This document shows positions 11,489 through 22,421 of a stretch of 64,000 nt of DNA, piece by piece. Every line of letters begins with the position of its first letter. Positions within the stretch are counted from its first letter, which is position 1. The stretch covers positions 3,968,001-4,032,000 of the forward strand of contig CM114271.1 in assembly GCA_050084515.1 (NCBI GenBank), written 5' to 3'. The position numbers and the translations under genes were made by a program. A model generated the notes under the pieces. It had not been told where the DNA came from, made no database searches, and saw only the letters and a list, made by a program, of their open reading frames with translations. Source of the stretch: Blasia pusilla (lineage: Eukaryota > Marchantiophyta > Marchantiopsida > Blasiales).

Positions 11489-11985
11489 GGAATTGCAATT
11501 GGAGCTGAAGCTAGAATTGGTGGCTAGCGGGGAGTGCATTTTTCTCCTTACAATGCACCTTGACATGAGCAAAATATACGCAGTAGTCAATAGTAGTTAC
11601 TAATGTAGAGCACAATTATACGTATCCGAGAGTAGTATGAATCTGATCCTTCTCTGACAGTACTCAAGATTCTAAAGTATCTTGTACAACTCGAAGGAGA
11701 AGGAAAATTTTAGAGCTGAAGAAGGAGTTGGAGTTGGAACTCAAGTTGGAGCAAAAGCACGAGCTGGAACTGCAATTGGAGTTGAAGTTGAAGCTGGTGA
11801 CTAGCTGTGGGGAGTTTTCTCCTTCCAATGCACCCTGGCATAAGAAAAATATATGCAATAGTCAGTAGTAGTTCCTAGTATAAAGCATATCATACATATC
11901 AGTGTAGTAGTAGAAATCTCATCGCCTTTCCTATCATTACTCAAAACTCTAAAATATTGCTCAGTAGATCTCAATAAAACGAAAC
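11489..11985. repeat. Two-copy direct repeat, period about 277 bp, with hexamer tract
   Basis: GGAATTGCAATTGGAGCTGAAG at 11489 is repeated as GGAACTGCAATTGGAGTTG at 11766. Each is followed by related sequence: GTGGCTAGC/GTGACTAGC, then TTTTCTCCTT, AATGCACC and a GCA-TAGTCA-TAGTAGTT block. Just before the second copy is an imperfect TTGGAG/GAGCTG hexamer tract (about 11695-11800). Confidence 0.8.
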
Positions 11986-12361
11986 CCACTCCAATGTCTC
12001 CACTTGCTTACTTGGCTCAATAAAAAAGCTCACTCCAATGAGTTGCATTTTATGAACACCTCGCACAATATCACCATGGATATGAGTGAATGCGGTATGA
12101 AATTAATATACCAATAAATCTCCCTAACCTTGCAAGCTCCTAAAACCCTCAACCCAAATTGATGGCCCATATCTTTAAGATTTTAACTGCAAATTTGAAA
12201 TGTTGAAAACGTAGACTCCATGCCTTTTTACCATCCAGAGGTGCATCAAAAATCAATGGTGAACAATTATAATGACCCTTTGGCAGTGAAAAACATGAGG
12301 TGGGATGGGAATGGACGCCACGCACCAATAGGAGGGGAGTTTAAAAAACTAAAACGCACCT

Positions 12362-12555
12362 TGCAATAATAATATAGATTATTGGAGAGTGTCTTCTACA
12401 TTTGGAAATACCTGTGTGCTTGACATGTGGTAACTGGGCAGCAAGAAAATGTTTCCCATATTATACGCAACAAGAAACAACTTTTGAATTTGTGTGCGGC
12501 ATGGTTAGTCCCTTTGCTTCCGTGCATGGCACGGGATGTACATTAGTTGTCCGTT
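12362..12555 (+). mobile_element. Short nonautonomous Helitron-like element
   Basis: The left end (ATTATTGGAGAGTGTCTTC) matches the 5'-like ends at about 16085-16112 (minus) and 41032 (plus). The right end contains CCGTGCATGGCACGG, a 6-bp stem with a 3-base loop, followed 8 bases later by TTAGT, close to the Helitron CTAG|T terminus. Total length is about 190 bp with no coding capacity. The left-end TC is degenerate, so the exact edges are uncertain. Confidence 0.5.
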
Positions 12556-14265
12556 AAATTTGTCCACTCGAAAAGTATTTCATTTCGGCACAATGAGGTC
12601 ATCGGAATGTGAGCAACCAATACATGGGACTAGACCCTTAGGATCAAGATTTTCACATAAATAGATATCCATGAAATATATCATGAATACAAGTTTATGA
12701 CAATCGTGGAACTAATTTGGAACATGCAAGTTTTATGGCCCCGAGAAATACATATTCGGAAGTAATCTCAAAGATTTTGTTCAAGTGAGGATAACGGATG
12801 GTGGACTAATTGATGATGTAACGAATCCTTTTTCAAGACCATCACGTGTATACATCAGTTGCAAAGTGCCCATTGAGGTGCTGTGGAAAAAATGTTCCAT
12901 TAGACCTCTAAAATTAAGAGTGATATTATTTTTTATTGGATTATCTCATTCCAAAAAATGCATGCATCTTGTGGAAGGGTGATATAGAAATTACAATAAT
13001 AGCATGTGAGATATGGTGACAAGGTGTGGTAGTAGTGGATAATCTAGACAATGAGGATTGAGATTTATGGTGTTTTTTACGAAGGGTATTGCTTTGTCTC
13101 ATTAGATATTGAGACTTATAAGACTAGTAGCTCATATCATTCTATAGTATCTATGCTTGAAATTTCTTCATTGCACATTATCGTGCACATGCACATTGCT
13201 ATGTTGGCTAATTATGATATGACAACATGTGTACGAAACTAAAATTAATGAGATTAATATCATAAAGAATATTTCACTCATGGCATTAACTATTCCATAT
13301 TTTTACATATTGCCTTGTGAAGTATTTGCTTAGTACGTTTGTATAATTTTTTATTTAACTTTAATTGTATTTTTCACCCATCTTGTATTTAATTTATTCT
13401 TACAAGCTAGTTAAAACCATAATTTTCGCGGCGTGCCTCAAGATTAGGCCATAAGTGCATCTCATGCACACTCAGCGAGCACATTAGCAATATGATGTGA
13501 ACCAATAGATATGCTCAAAGAGTTAGGTTACGTGTAGTTGTTTCCTTGCTCTCTAGATTCTTCAACTATCTGTTGAAGCCTACAATGTTCTTTCCTAGTC
13601 AGGTAGCCCGATCCAACACAAGTTTAGGTAGATGATAATATTATACGGATTTCAGCCATATTCTATATTGAATCATTTTGTATGGTGGTGTGTTCTTCTT
13701 GGGATTTTTGGTTCTCACCACCAATGGCGGCAAGAGATCGCCTTAACAAATCAAATTCTATATGACGCATTGCAAGTTAATATTTATGTAATGCATTTGG
13801 TAGGGTCTAAATCATAATTTTAATTTTGCATCCCATTCACTCCTACACATTCAATAATACCTAATTGATTATTCTAATTTGAAGAGTTTTTTGAATAGAT
13901 GAATGTAATTGTTTTAATGTTTTCATTCCTATATTTGTGATCCTGTTCAAGCTCTATTAAAGTTTAATGTTGCCTATAATTGCATTTTTCATTCCAAAAT
14001 GTTGTCTAGTTATTCCCATTTAGTTAGTTTACGTAATAAAGAAATTAGGTTGTTACATAGTTAATCTTCATCAATCCATTCTGTTATAACCCTACATTAT
14101 TCCGGATTCTTCTTAATTATTGTTTTTATGTGATATTACACCTACTCAAAAGCTTGGATTTTTATGCAATATTAATAGATTTTGGAGCTTACCTTCAATA
14201 TTTACTCTCATTGTTTATGTACGTTCTAATTTGCCATCTTCAAAGTTGCTGAAATTTAGTGCCGC
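12556..14265. other. No gene recognised; AT-rich intergenic DNA
   Basis: Only short chance frames are present. The base composition is AT-rich, with no clear repeat structure that I can see by eye. Confidence 0.35.
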
Positions 14266-15545
14266 TAGGCGTGAGAACGCCGATTTGGTGCTTGGACTAA
14301 TAAGAAAATCTGTTCCAAGTCTCGCAAGACTTGCCCGTGTTGTGAAGTGAGAAATTAGGAAGGTTGAGTTTGATGAGGTGCCGAGTTGAGAAGTCGGTAG
14401 GTTGGAAGGTGGACTGACCCACACCAGACTAACGCGAGTGTGTTTGGGTACAGATCAGCATTGGGAGCATGTCCTAATGAATGTACGCTTGCGCAACACT
14501 AAAGATTCAACTGGATATTCAACAGGAGTAGGCGCACGATAATCATGGAGTCAAAGTTGTAAATTATTTCCCACCAAGATATCATGGGAGTGATTTTAGA
14601 AGACTTAAGGAATGTTCTGGTTGGTTAAAATAATAATTGTTGGTGGGAAATTTCGCCAAGCCTTGCATGTAGTTCGTTATGGAGATCATCCAAAAATTAT
14701 TCAAGTTACACTAAAGAGGTTAGATGTAACCATCCTTTGTTAGTCATGATTAAATTAAAGAGTTTAAACATTAACTCAAAGGAACTCACGCCGCGAGGTT
14801 TGCGCTTTGAGAGGCGTTTGGAAGAGTCTCTTGGAAAAGTCTAAGAGACGAAACGTGGAACAGAGTTGTGCGTTTCATGCGTTAGTGGTCGCGACCAGAA
14901 ACCTAGACCAACGCGAGCCGAGACTTGAGATGAGTTGAGTCTCGGAGGTTGGTTGCCAAAAGGTAATAATTTGTTGCGTTTGGGGAGAATCTGACTGTGT
15001 TTAGGACCATAACGTTGAGCTCGAGATGCGTTTGGGACATAAAGGGCGCGTTGAAAGCTGATCTTGAGACGCTTCCAACGCATCAAAGGAAAACGATAAG
15101 TACAGGCTGAGATATTATTCAAAGCAATCGGGTTAGGGCCAATTGGAGGGGCAGGTGTCTTTCCTAAATGTTGAGATCCCCAGAAGTACTAGAACCTTCT
15201 CTGAGATGTCTCGGGAAACGAAACCCCACTTTGGGCGCCAAACGGCGTTTGAGGCACGGATGAAACAGAGTTTGGCGCTGAAACCCAAAGTTGATCCAAG
15301 GAGTGGAGCCACACTTGGATTCCATCCTTTAGATTATTCATGCGTTAGTCTTGGTGAGGAACTATTGGAAGATTAAAAGTCTTTCGAGACTTTGTTGGAA
15401 AGAAACTAGGAAGGTTGAGCTTGAAAGAGAGTAAAGTAATCCCGCTGATTGATCCAAGACCCGACTAACCGAAGTGCGTGTTTGGAAGTCAGAGAGCGTT
15501 GACTGACTCATCAACGCACGCTTCGCAACAAACAAGATTAACGTT
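14266..15545. repeat. Second locus of the noncoding repeat family
   Basis: The segment from 14299 (AAATCTGTTCCAAGTCTCGC) continues through ACTTGCCCGTGTTGTGAAG and GTTGAGTTTGATGAGGTGCC, matching the 2.8-kb and 3.5-kb units. A fuller unit runs from about 14785 to 15545, including TTGCGCTTTGAGAGGCGTTTGG and ACTAGGAAGGTTGAGCTTGA. Between the two partial units lies a piece of Helitron helicase. Confidence 0.7.
14610..14765 (+). pseudogene. Helitron helicase fragment inside the repeat
   Basis: Plus-strand translation gives GGKFRQALHVVRYGDHP followed by IIQVTLKRLD, equivalent to the GGDFRQVLPVVRHGDRSQ block of Helitron PIF1 helicases and to the copy at about 3.9 kb. It ends near the same point of the helicase (LKSLNINSK, compare MKLTTNTR) at which the first copy meets the repeat family. 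Confidence 0.75.
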
Positions 15546-16380
15546 CAAGGAGATAAGTGAAGGAAAGAGCCAATAAAAAAATAGACAAGAAAAACATGTC
15601 ATAAAGATGAGAGTAGGCCAAGAGGCTAGTGAAAAATACGATACGATGAGATCGTGGGTAGATGTGAGAAGATGAGATAAAGATACTAGAGTCTAAAAAA
15701 GATCCTCTCGTATTAGGAGAAGAGGCCACGTGGGATAAGGATGGGTAGAGCTAATTTGCTTTCATTGTATATATATCCCTAATTACATCAAGAAAGAGGA
15801 GAGGCATAGCCTTGAAGGACATTCTACTTTTGTGTTATTCTAGAGTGGCCTTATGAGTTTCATAGTTACATCATATTTATGACTTACAATGAATAATGAG
15901 AGTTCAAAATTTAGGAATGAACATGGGCATACAACTATAAGATTTTGAGGGTTGATTATTGGAGGTGGGAGATCGAGCTAATCATGTTGGACACAAAATA
16001 TTTTTCTTGATGCTCGTCGAAGAGGAAACCTTTTCTTGCTACTTGATTGCCACATGTCAAATTAAGAGGTGTTTACAAATCAAGAAGACACTCCCCAATA
16101 ATAATATGGATGATAGATGACGCCCATTCAAACAAAAATATATAATTTATGACAATTTTTTAGAAGGATTATTCTTTAATATCACCTTTTTAGCCGATGT
16201 CGTACTACACTTTATTTTCTTTGTTATCTCTTTTTAATTCAATTCCCTCTCTCAAAACGACATCCTAGGAAGAGAGGTGTCCCAACACATTAGGAGATTT
16301 ATTCAAACCATGTTCTCTTTAAATTTCATGATGTAGATAAATTTGTAAAAATAAAATCTTCTTATTATACCTCCGTATCC
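15546..16380. other. Helitron-derived flank upstream of the GID8-like gene
   Basis: 16085-16112 read on the minus strand resembles the Helitron 5' end found at 41032 (TATTATTATTGGGGAGTGTC). 16205-16260 (TTGTTATCTCTTTTTAATTC, then CCCTCTCTC) matches the subterminal sequence at about 41430 and 41640. A candidate 3' terminus, CCGCACATGGCACGG followed by CTAA at 16400-16403, abuts the GC-rich leader of the next gene. These are short decayed or nested elements without coding capacity. Confidence 0.45.
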
Positions 16381-16576
16381 GCACATGGCACGGCCCCTAC
16401 TAAAGAAGGGCCTCCCGCCGCTGCCCGCCTATCTTCCCCCTTCCCCGCACTCCTTTCCCATGCATCTCACTTCCTTTCCACTCGAGTTCCGTCGGAATCT
16501 GCGCAGATCGCTTCACAATTCCTCGCGGATAGCGGAGAGCAGGAGCGCCTCCGACCGCAGAGTTAGTGGTGGAAGT

Positions 16577-16824
16577 AGGAGGAGGAGGAGGAGGAGGAGT
16601 GCGCGCGCGGCGTTGCCTAGAAACCCCCACTTTCGTCGTTGGATGCTTGGATTCGAAAGGGGCACGGGGATTTGTGGGTGGGGGAGGGGGAGGGAGAGCA
16701 TCTGTCGGTTTTGCATAGGGTTAAGGTGTTGGGTGGGGCTAAGCAGAACTGCCTTTTGGCTTCTGCCGCGGCACCCACCTCTTACAGGTGGGGGAGGAGG
16801 GGCGGAGGGAGGGAGGGAGGGAGG
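16577..16824. repeat. AGG and GGGA microsatellites in the GID8-like 5' leader
   Basis: An (AGG)n tract lies at 16577-16599 and a (GGGA)n tract at 16805-16824, the latter ending 14 bases before the proposed ATG. The purine-rich GC-rich leader from about 16385 to 16837 is consistent with a 5' untranslated region or CpG-rich promoter. Frames through it are not conserved proteins. Confidence 0.7.
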
Positions 16825-16837
16825 AAGGGCAGGAGCG

Positions 16838-19800
16838 ATGGATGTCGATCCTCGAGATTACGAGCATGTGGTATGTGGTGCGCCTGGGGCTGTTGGGTTA
16901 TAGAAAGCGCAGTGGGAGTCGGTTGTGGGAATGTGAAATGAAATGAAACGAATCGTGTAATTGCTGCCGGTGGATCGTGCTTGGTGCCAGTGGCTTTGCC
17001 GCTTCTTCGATCGGTGCGAGGGAGCTTGGGTTCCGAGTCCGGAAGCTTGAGTGTTGGGGTTTTAGGCGAGAGAGTAGGTGCTGCTGCGACGCGTCTGGCG
17101 GTCAATCCGTCGACCTATATCAAGAATGGGTCCGTAGGCGATTTCGATCGGAATTGACCTGAATTTTGGGGGTTTGGGAAACGAGGAGAGACAAGAATCT
17201 CTCGCCGTGTGTGTCTCCTGAGCGGTTCTTGCGCCTGGTTACTGATGGCTGAGGGTTTTTTCATGAATGGAACGCCCCAGGATTCTGTGGGTCGGTGGAC
17301 TCCCGGGGTGATAATTCTGTGGGCGTAGTTTCTTGGCAGTCTTCGTTCGTTTTACTGTTCCGACGAATTCGGAGTAAAGAAATTGGAACAGCTGCTAAGG
17401 GAGCTCTTGTAGGCTCTACAGCATGGGCCCTGTCTTCTTTGATGTAGTGGAGACGGTTTTGGATGTAGTCGGGTGCACGAACTTAGGACTTCGTCACCGT
17501 CAGTTCGGAGACAGACGTGAGGGTCAGAACCTACCGATTGCTCAGAGCGCAACGCACTCTCCTCTTATTTTTTAACGTACACCTTTGCGTGCACCAGTCC
17601 TTCGAAGCTGCGTTTTTCAGTTCCCTTCACTAAATGCGATTGTTAGAATTCACCGGTGAACCTTCGCCTCAAAATATGGGATCCAAAGGCGTGATGTTAA
17701 AGGGGAGTTTGTCAGTGTACTTATCTGAGGATGTGCCCATCCTGGGTCGAGCTTCTTTCTCTTCAGTATAAACTTGTACTGATTAGGGAAGAAGGATGGT
17801 CAGGACGAATTGGTTTTTTTTTTGGGCGAATTAAAGGTTGCCTGATGCGGTTTGCATATTTGTTGACTCAACGTTGCTGTCTACTGGCATGCTCTATGCA
17901 GAAAATAAATGACAGCGATGTGCGGAAAATAGTGTTGTCGTATCTTGTACATAATTGTTTCAAGGAGACTGCCGAGACCTTCATAACATGCACAGGAATG
18001 AAGCGTTCAGCAGATTGTTCTGTTGATATTGACAAGAGGAAACGTAGGTTTCTGACCTTGACTTTTGAATATGAGTAGTAGCAAAAACACAATCGAAATT
18101 AGAGGCTAATGTAAGTCAGGTTAAAGCCAAAGAATGAAGGTTCTGTTCAAAGTTCCACTGCTTCCAAAGCCTGGTTTTCTACGAGGTTCTGTTCTTTCCA
18201 AACTCCACTACAGATAGGCAAGTACCAAGAGATAGGATGAGCAGAGAATGCTGCTGGTCACCATGTGGAAGCCAAGACACTTCTGAACTGTCCAAGGCTT
18301 TTGATGAATTCCTAAGTTAAAAGTATCCTGCATTTGATGCTTTTGGGAGTTCATATGTGTCAATCTCTCCTTCCTAAATGGAAAGCTATCCATTGAAAGT
18401 TGAGATATTTCGTGGAAACTGGAGTCATGTCAATCCACCTACTTGGAGACATGATATTTTCATTGGCCGTTTGAGAATTCCTAGCCTCTTTCAGACCGCC
18501 ACAACCTGCCGGGATGATGCAGAAGTAAAGATATCCCTGTTGAGAATGACTGAAGGACATTGAGGAACTGTCCTTCCTGAAAGGATTCGCCACAAGTGTC
18601 TTGTTGAGAGCTGCCCTCTGAAACATTCTACATGAAGTACTAGGAATGTAGGAGGTGCAGAGATGAAGCTGTCATAACCTATTGCAGATATGCTCTTTGT
18701 GTTGCAGCAATATACAAGCATGTAATGGATGGGAACGTGATGAAAGCTATTGAGTTAACAAATCAGCTGGCAGCTGACTTGTTGCAGTCAAATAAAGATG
18801 TTTATTTCGACCTTTTAACACTACATTTTGTTGAGCTTGTCCGCTCCAAAGACTGGTAAGTGATCTTAACCTAAAGTAACTCCCGGTATGCACTTCTCTG
18901 GGGTCCCTATGGATGAGAAATCAATCCATTCAGTCTCTCCATTTTATGATTTGGGCCAGCAATTCAGAAATGTGAAGTGACCAAGATCTGTAGTCTAGTT
19001 ACCTGGATGACTTCTCTTGACTCACTGTCACATGATATCACATTGAAATATTTTTGTTCAAGTGTAAGTCATACTTATCGAGGCTGATACTTGATGTATA
19101 TGAGGCCTGACATGATGGTTCCGATATGAAAGTTTGACCTCACAAGGAAATGACAGAGAGCTTTATGTCGATAAGGTAACAATTATGAGATGATATCTGT
19201 GTCCGTAACTTTGCACTTCGTCTAGCAGTACAGGTGCTTTGGAGTTTGCTCAAAAGGAGCTTAGACCATTTGGCAAACAAGACAAGTACTTGGAGAGGCT
19301 TCAAGTAAGTCTGCCAATGTCCAAAGTATCAAGAATCTTTATGTCATTGCTTTGTCTGTTTAGATAATACTTACAGGAAGCAATGCAAAACTGTTTTTGT
19401 TGGAGGTGTCTGCAAAGGTTTCTGTTCATAATGCTTGTTAGAAAAATGGATACAGCTATTGCCTTGCTCTGCTGAGAAATTTTTTAATGGTGTTTGAAGA
19501 TCTTTTTGCCTTTTCTTATGCTTTTCCTTTCGTAGATAATTCCAACGACAGGGAGATGTAGTTAATGGTGTGATGGCAAGGTGGCATGAACATGTTTGTA
19601 GCATATCATTTCATTTCATTAGGCTGTGTTCATGCTTGTGGAGAAGTATCATCACTGCCCGCGTGGTTGAGTAGCGCAGGATTGCATGGCGTTGTTGGCC
19701 TATGAAGACCCAGAGACGTCACCATTGTTTTCACTGCTGAGTATGGATCACCGCCAAAGTATTGCTGACGCCTTAAATCGTGCCGTCTTAGGCAGGTGCA

Positions 19801-20771
19801 TTCACCCTGCGTTGTGTGGATTCTTTCAAATCTCTCTGAAGTTTATCCGACTTTGCTCGTTTGGCTCTGCCCATGTTGCAGGAAGGGAAGGGCAAGTCCA
19901 GAAGGTCCTGAGGGAATATGTCGTCCTTGTTTGAAAAGTTGCAGGGATCATATCCTGGATTGGATTCATGTGCTTAGTTCTGAAGAATATGCAGCCAGGT
20001 GTGAGTCAACTACTAGTACATAGACAGCCAAGGCATAAAATCGAAGTATATTGTGGATATGTTGTGAGCATTCTGCCTAAGCTTGTCCAGAGTTTGACCT
20101 CTTCCTATCTGTGTTTTTTAATCAGTGCATGCTAATCTTCCGAGCTACACATCAATGGAGAGACTTATACAGCACATAACAGTTGTGAGACAGCGACTAC
20201 ATCAGGAACTTGGAAAGGTGTGATCAACAAACATGAATGTCTAGTTATTGAATTTCTTACAAGCTTTATTACTCCGATCTTGAGCATTTCTAGATTCTTG
20301 AGTGTGATATTTTCATCTTTTTACTTTTCTTCTAGATTTCTTCTAGATATCTAGAGCATAGGCTCTTTGCTTCTAGTTGGAAGAGCGAATTCCGTCCACT
20401 ATGATCATGTAGATTGGTGTCCACGACTGGCCAAGAGCTTGGAACTTTTCTGCACTTGTTTGTTTTCTCTCAAGTTACATCATGACTGACAATAGAAAAT
20501 ACTATCAGAGTTTGGACTGTTTCTTTCTGGTGGTATCACTAAATATTTCCGTTTTGCAAGAGTTAAGTACATAGGGTGGGTACAAAGTAGTATTTCCAGA
20601 GTGGGAGTAGGACTAAAATTGGCAAGGAAATTTAATCTGTATTTATGGGATTGTTTGTTTCAGTTTTGGGGAAACTCTTTTCCCGATGTTGGGACAGTTT
20701 CAGTGACATCTTCATTGTGATTACAGGATGGACCTCCAACTTTTGGCTTGACTACATTTCTGAAAAGTTGA
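16838..20771 (+). CDS. GID8: GID8-like LisH/CTLH/CRA protein (CTLH E3 ligase subunit)
   Basis: Seven exons: 16838-16870, 17902-18043, 18708-18855, 19229-19304, 19680-19791, 20126-20217, 20727-20771. Phases join cleanly to 215 residues. The start MDVDPRDYEHV matches plant homologues. A LisH domain (about residues 15-47, VRKIVLSYLVHNCFKETAE) is followed by CTLH (about 60-115, IELTNQLAADLL, LLTLHFVELV) and a CRA region (ALEFAQKELRPFGK, MALLAYEDPE). The C-terminus is DGPPTFGLTTFLKS. Gid8 is a scaffold subunit of the GID/CTLH ubiquitin ligase (family knowledge). Introns 1-4 and 6 are GT-AG. Intron 5 must begin TTAG|GCAGGT, a GC-AG intron, because the nearby GT would bring a stop into frame. A possible AATAAA lies at 21441. 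Length is slightly short of typical plant homologues. Confidence 0.9.
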
Positions 20772-21540
20772 GGTTGCTCGTAAAAGCATTGGGGATGATG
20801 CTTGTATTGAGCAACTGTCCTGACCTCGCTCATCTTCTCAATACTTATCAGGAGTCAGGATCATGACTTGCAAGGAGCAGTGGTAGCTACCTGTGCTTGA
20901 GTGAATTGGCATGTTGTAAATCTTGGAGATTACAACAACCAACAGTTTCACTACTTCATATTGATTTTGAAGTTGTGACCTGGTCATACACTCCTCTGGA
21001 GATAATGTTGCTGTCTCCAGGGAAACGTCAAATGACAGATTGGGTGAATGTACAGTATAGTTTGGCAGGTCACCTGAGCTCGCTTGCAACACAGAAAGGG
21101 TCAGTTCTACCGCCATAGCCATAGAGCCCTTTTCAGTGGTCTTGCAAGATCTAAGTAGTAGTAAGACCAGAAGAAAGTTCAACTGTTACTTCAACCTACA
21201 GGCAAATGTGTACAAATGCATCGAATGGAGAATTGAAGATTCGTTTCTGTTCAGATGTGAGTAACAGTTGTTTCTGGCAAGTCACGATTCGTTTCAGGAA
21301 TGTAAGAGGATTTGCAGTTTCTCTCATATGCAAAGGAAAGAAGAATTTTGTCTCTACAATTTATGTGTCTACCATATTGGCTGTCGACATGATGACATGG
21401 TATTAGCACTTGGTGGGATTTTCTGAATGAATGTCGTTAGAATAAAGTGGAGAATGGAATGGAAGACTTGGTTCAGTGCATGGATTGGCTTTGAACTTTA
21501 CAACACTTGAAGCTTGAATCTACTAGACCAAATTTCAAGT
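20772..21540 (+). other. Probable 3' untranslated region of the GID8-like gene
   Basis: No conserved protein is seen between the stop codon and the first retroelement copy. An AATAAA hexamer at 21441-21446 is a plausible polyadenylation signal. Confidence 0.4.
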
Positions 21541-22381
21541 AAGAATATGGAGTGGAGCTCTTATTGATTGGTCTCTCTCTCATCAACTCCTCTCTCTCTC
21601 GGTGACATTGCCAAGTTGAAATGGCAGAGGCAGGTGGAGACAATGGACTCCCATGGCTACCCTAAAGAGGTGATGGGGAAAACTTGAACCCAAAGTAGAC
21701 CTGACCTGCAAAGCAGGCCAAATCTGTGGGAGCAAGATGAGAAAGCATTTGTGGATACCATAACCAAAAGCAGTGGGCAGATGCACACAGCAAAACAACA
21801 CGAAGGAAGCCATGAAAATGTCTGACCTCTCTTGACCGTATATCCTGAACAGATAGAACTGAAGAACTACTACTGGGGAACCCCTAGCTTGGGAACCCGA
21901 TTTAAGTTCAAGTTTAGGAAGGAGGCAATCCCCTTGAACCATAAGAAATGCAGGATGGGAATAGAACTAAATTCTTGTGCCTTGAGTGATGATTGAGGAT
22001 GAAACCTCTGGTCACAACGTTATCTCCCACACAATACTCACAAGAACAAGAGCATATGAGGATATTACTAAGTTGGTAACACAAAGATTTTTGAACACTT
22101 TCAGTAGCCTACATTCATAGCCCGAAGCTGTTGGATTGGTAACTACGGTTTATTGGGGAGTAGATGGTGTGGTTAGGAGCTTCTTGGTTGACACTTGGAA
22201 GCTCCGCACCAACATGTTCTTTGGTTTGCAATCACATTTTATGAGAGTGTCTACCTCCTCTCATATGGTACCTTGTTCACTTCTTCCTCTTTCTACACCT
22301 ATCCCAGTCTTAAGCACTGTCCAACCAAGGCACGAGATCTATGGTTGTAAGGTTACAACATACACTACTTAATGAGTGCAA

Positions 22382-22387
<6 letters not shown>
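21541..22387 (+). mobile_element. Non-LTR retroelement 3' fragment, copy 1
   Basis: It parallels the 3' half of copy 2: a CATTGCCAAGTTGAAATGGC segment at about 21604, AAGCATTTGTGGATACCATA, a GGGAACCC block, TTCTTGGTTGACACTTGGAA at about 22180, and the end CACTACTTAATGAGTGCA at 22362. It has many stops. It runs directly into a CT microsatellite and then copy 2. Confidence 0.75.

Positions 22388-22419
<32 letters not shown>
22385..22419. repeat. (CT)n microsatellite at a retroelement 3' end
   Basis: About 17 CT dinucleotides follow the conserved 3' end TAATGAGTGCAATCTAT of copy 1 and precede the coding part of copy 2. Other copies of the family end TAATGAGTACAGTCTCTC, so the tract looks like an expanded 3' tail. 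Confidence 0.9.

Positions 22420-22421
<2 letters not shown>

Noticed and set aside
16385-16903. A 172-codon frame at the start of the GID8-like gene
   Set aside because: It overlaps the true start in another frame and is made of microsatellite and leader sequence. The conserved MDVDPRDYEHV start at 16838 explains the region.
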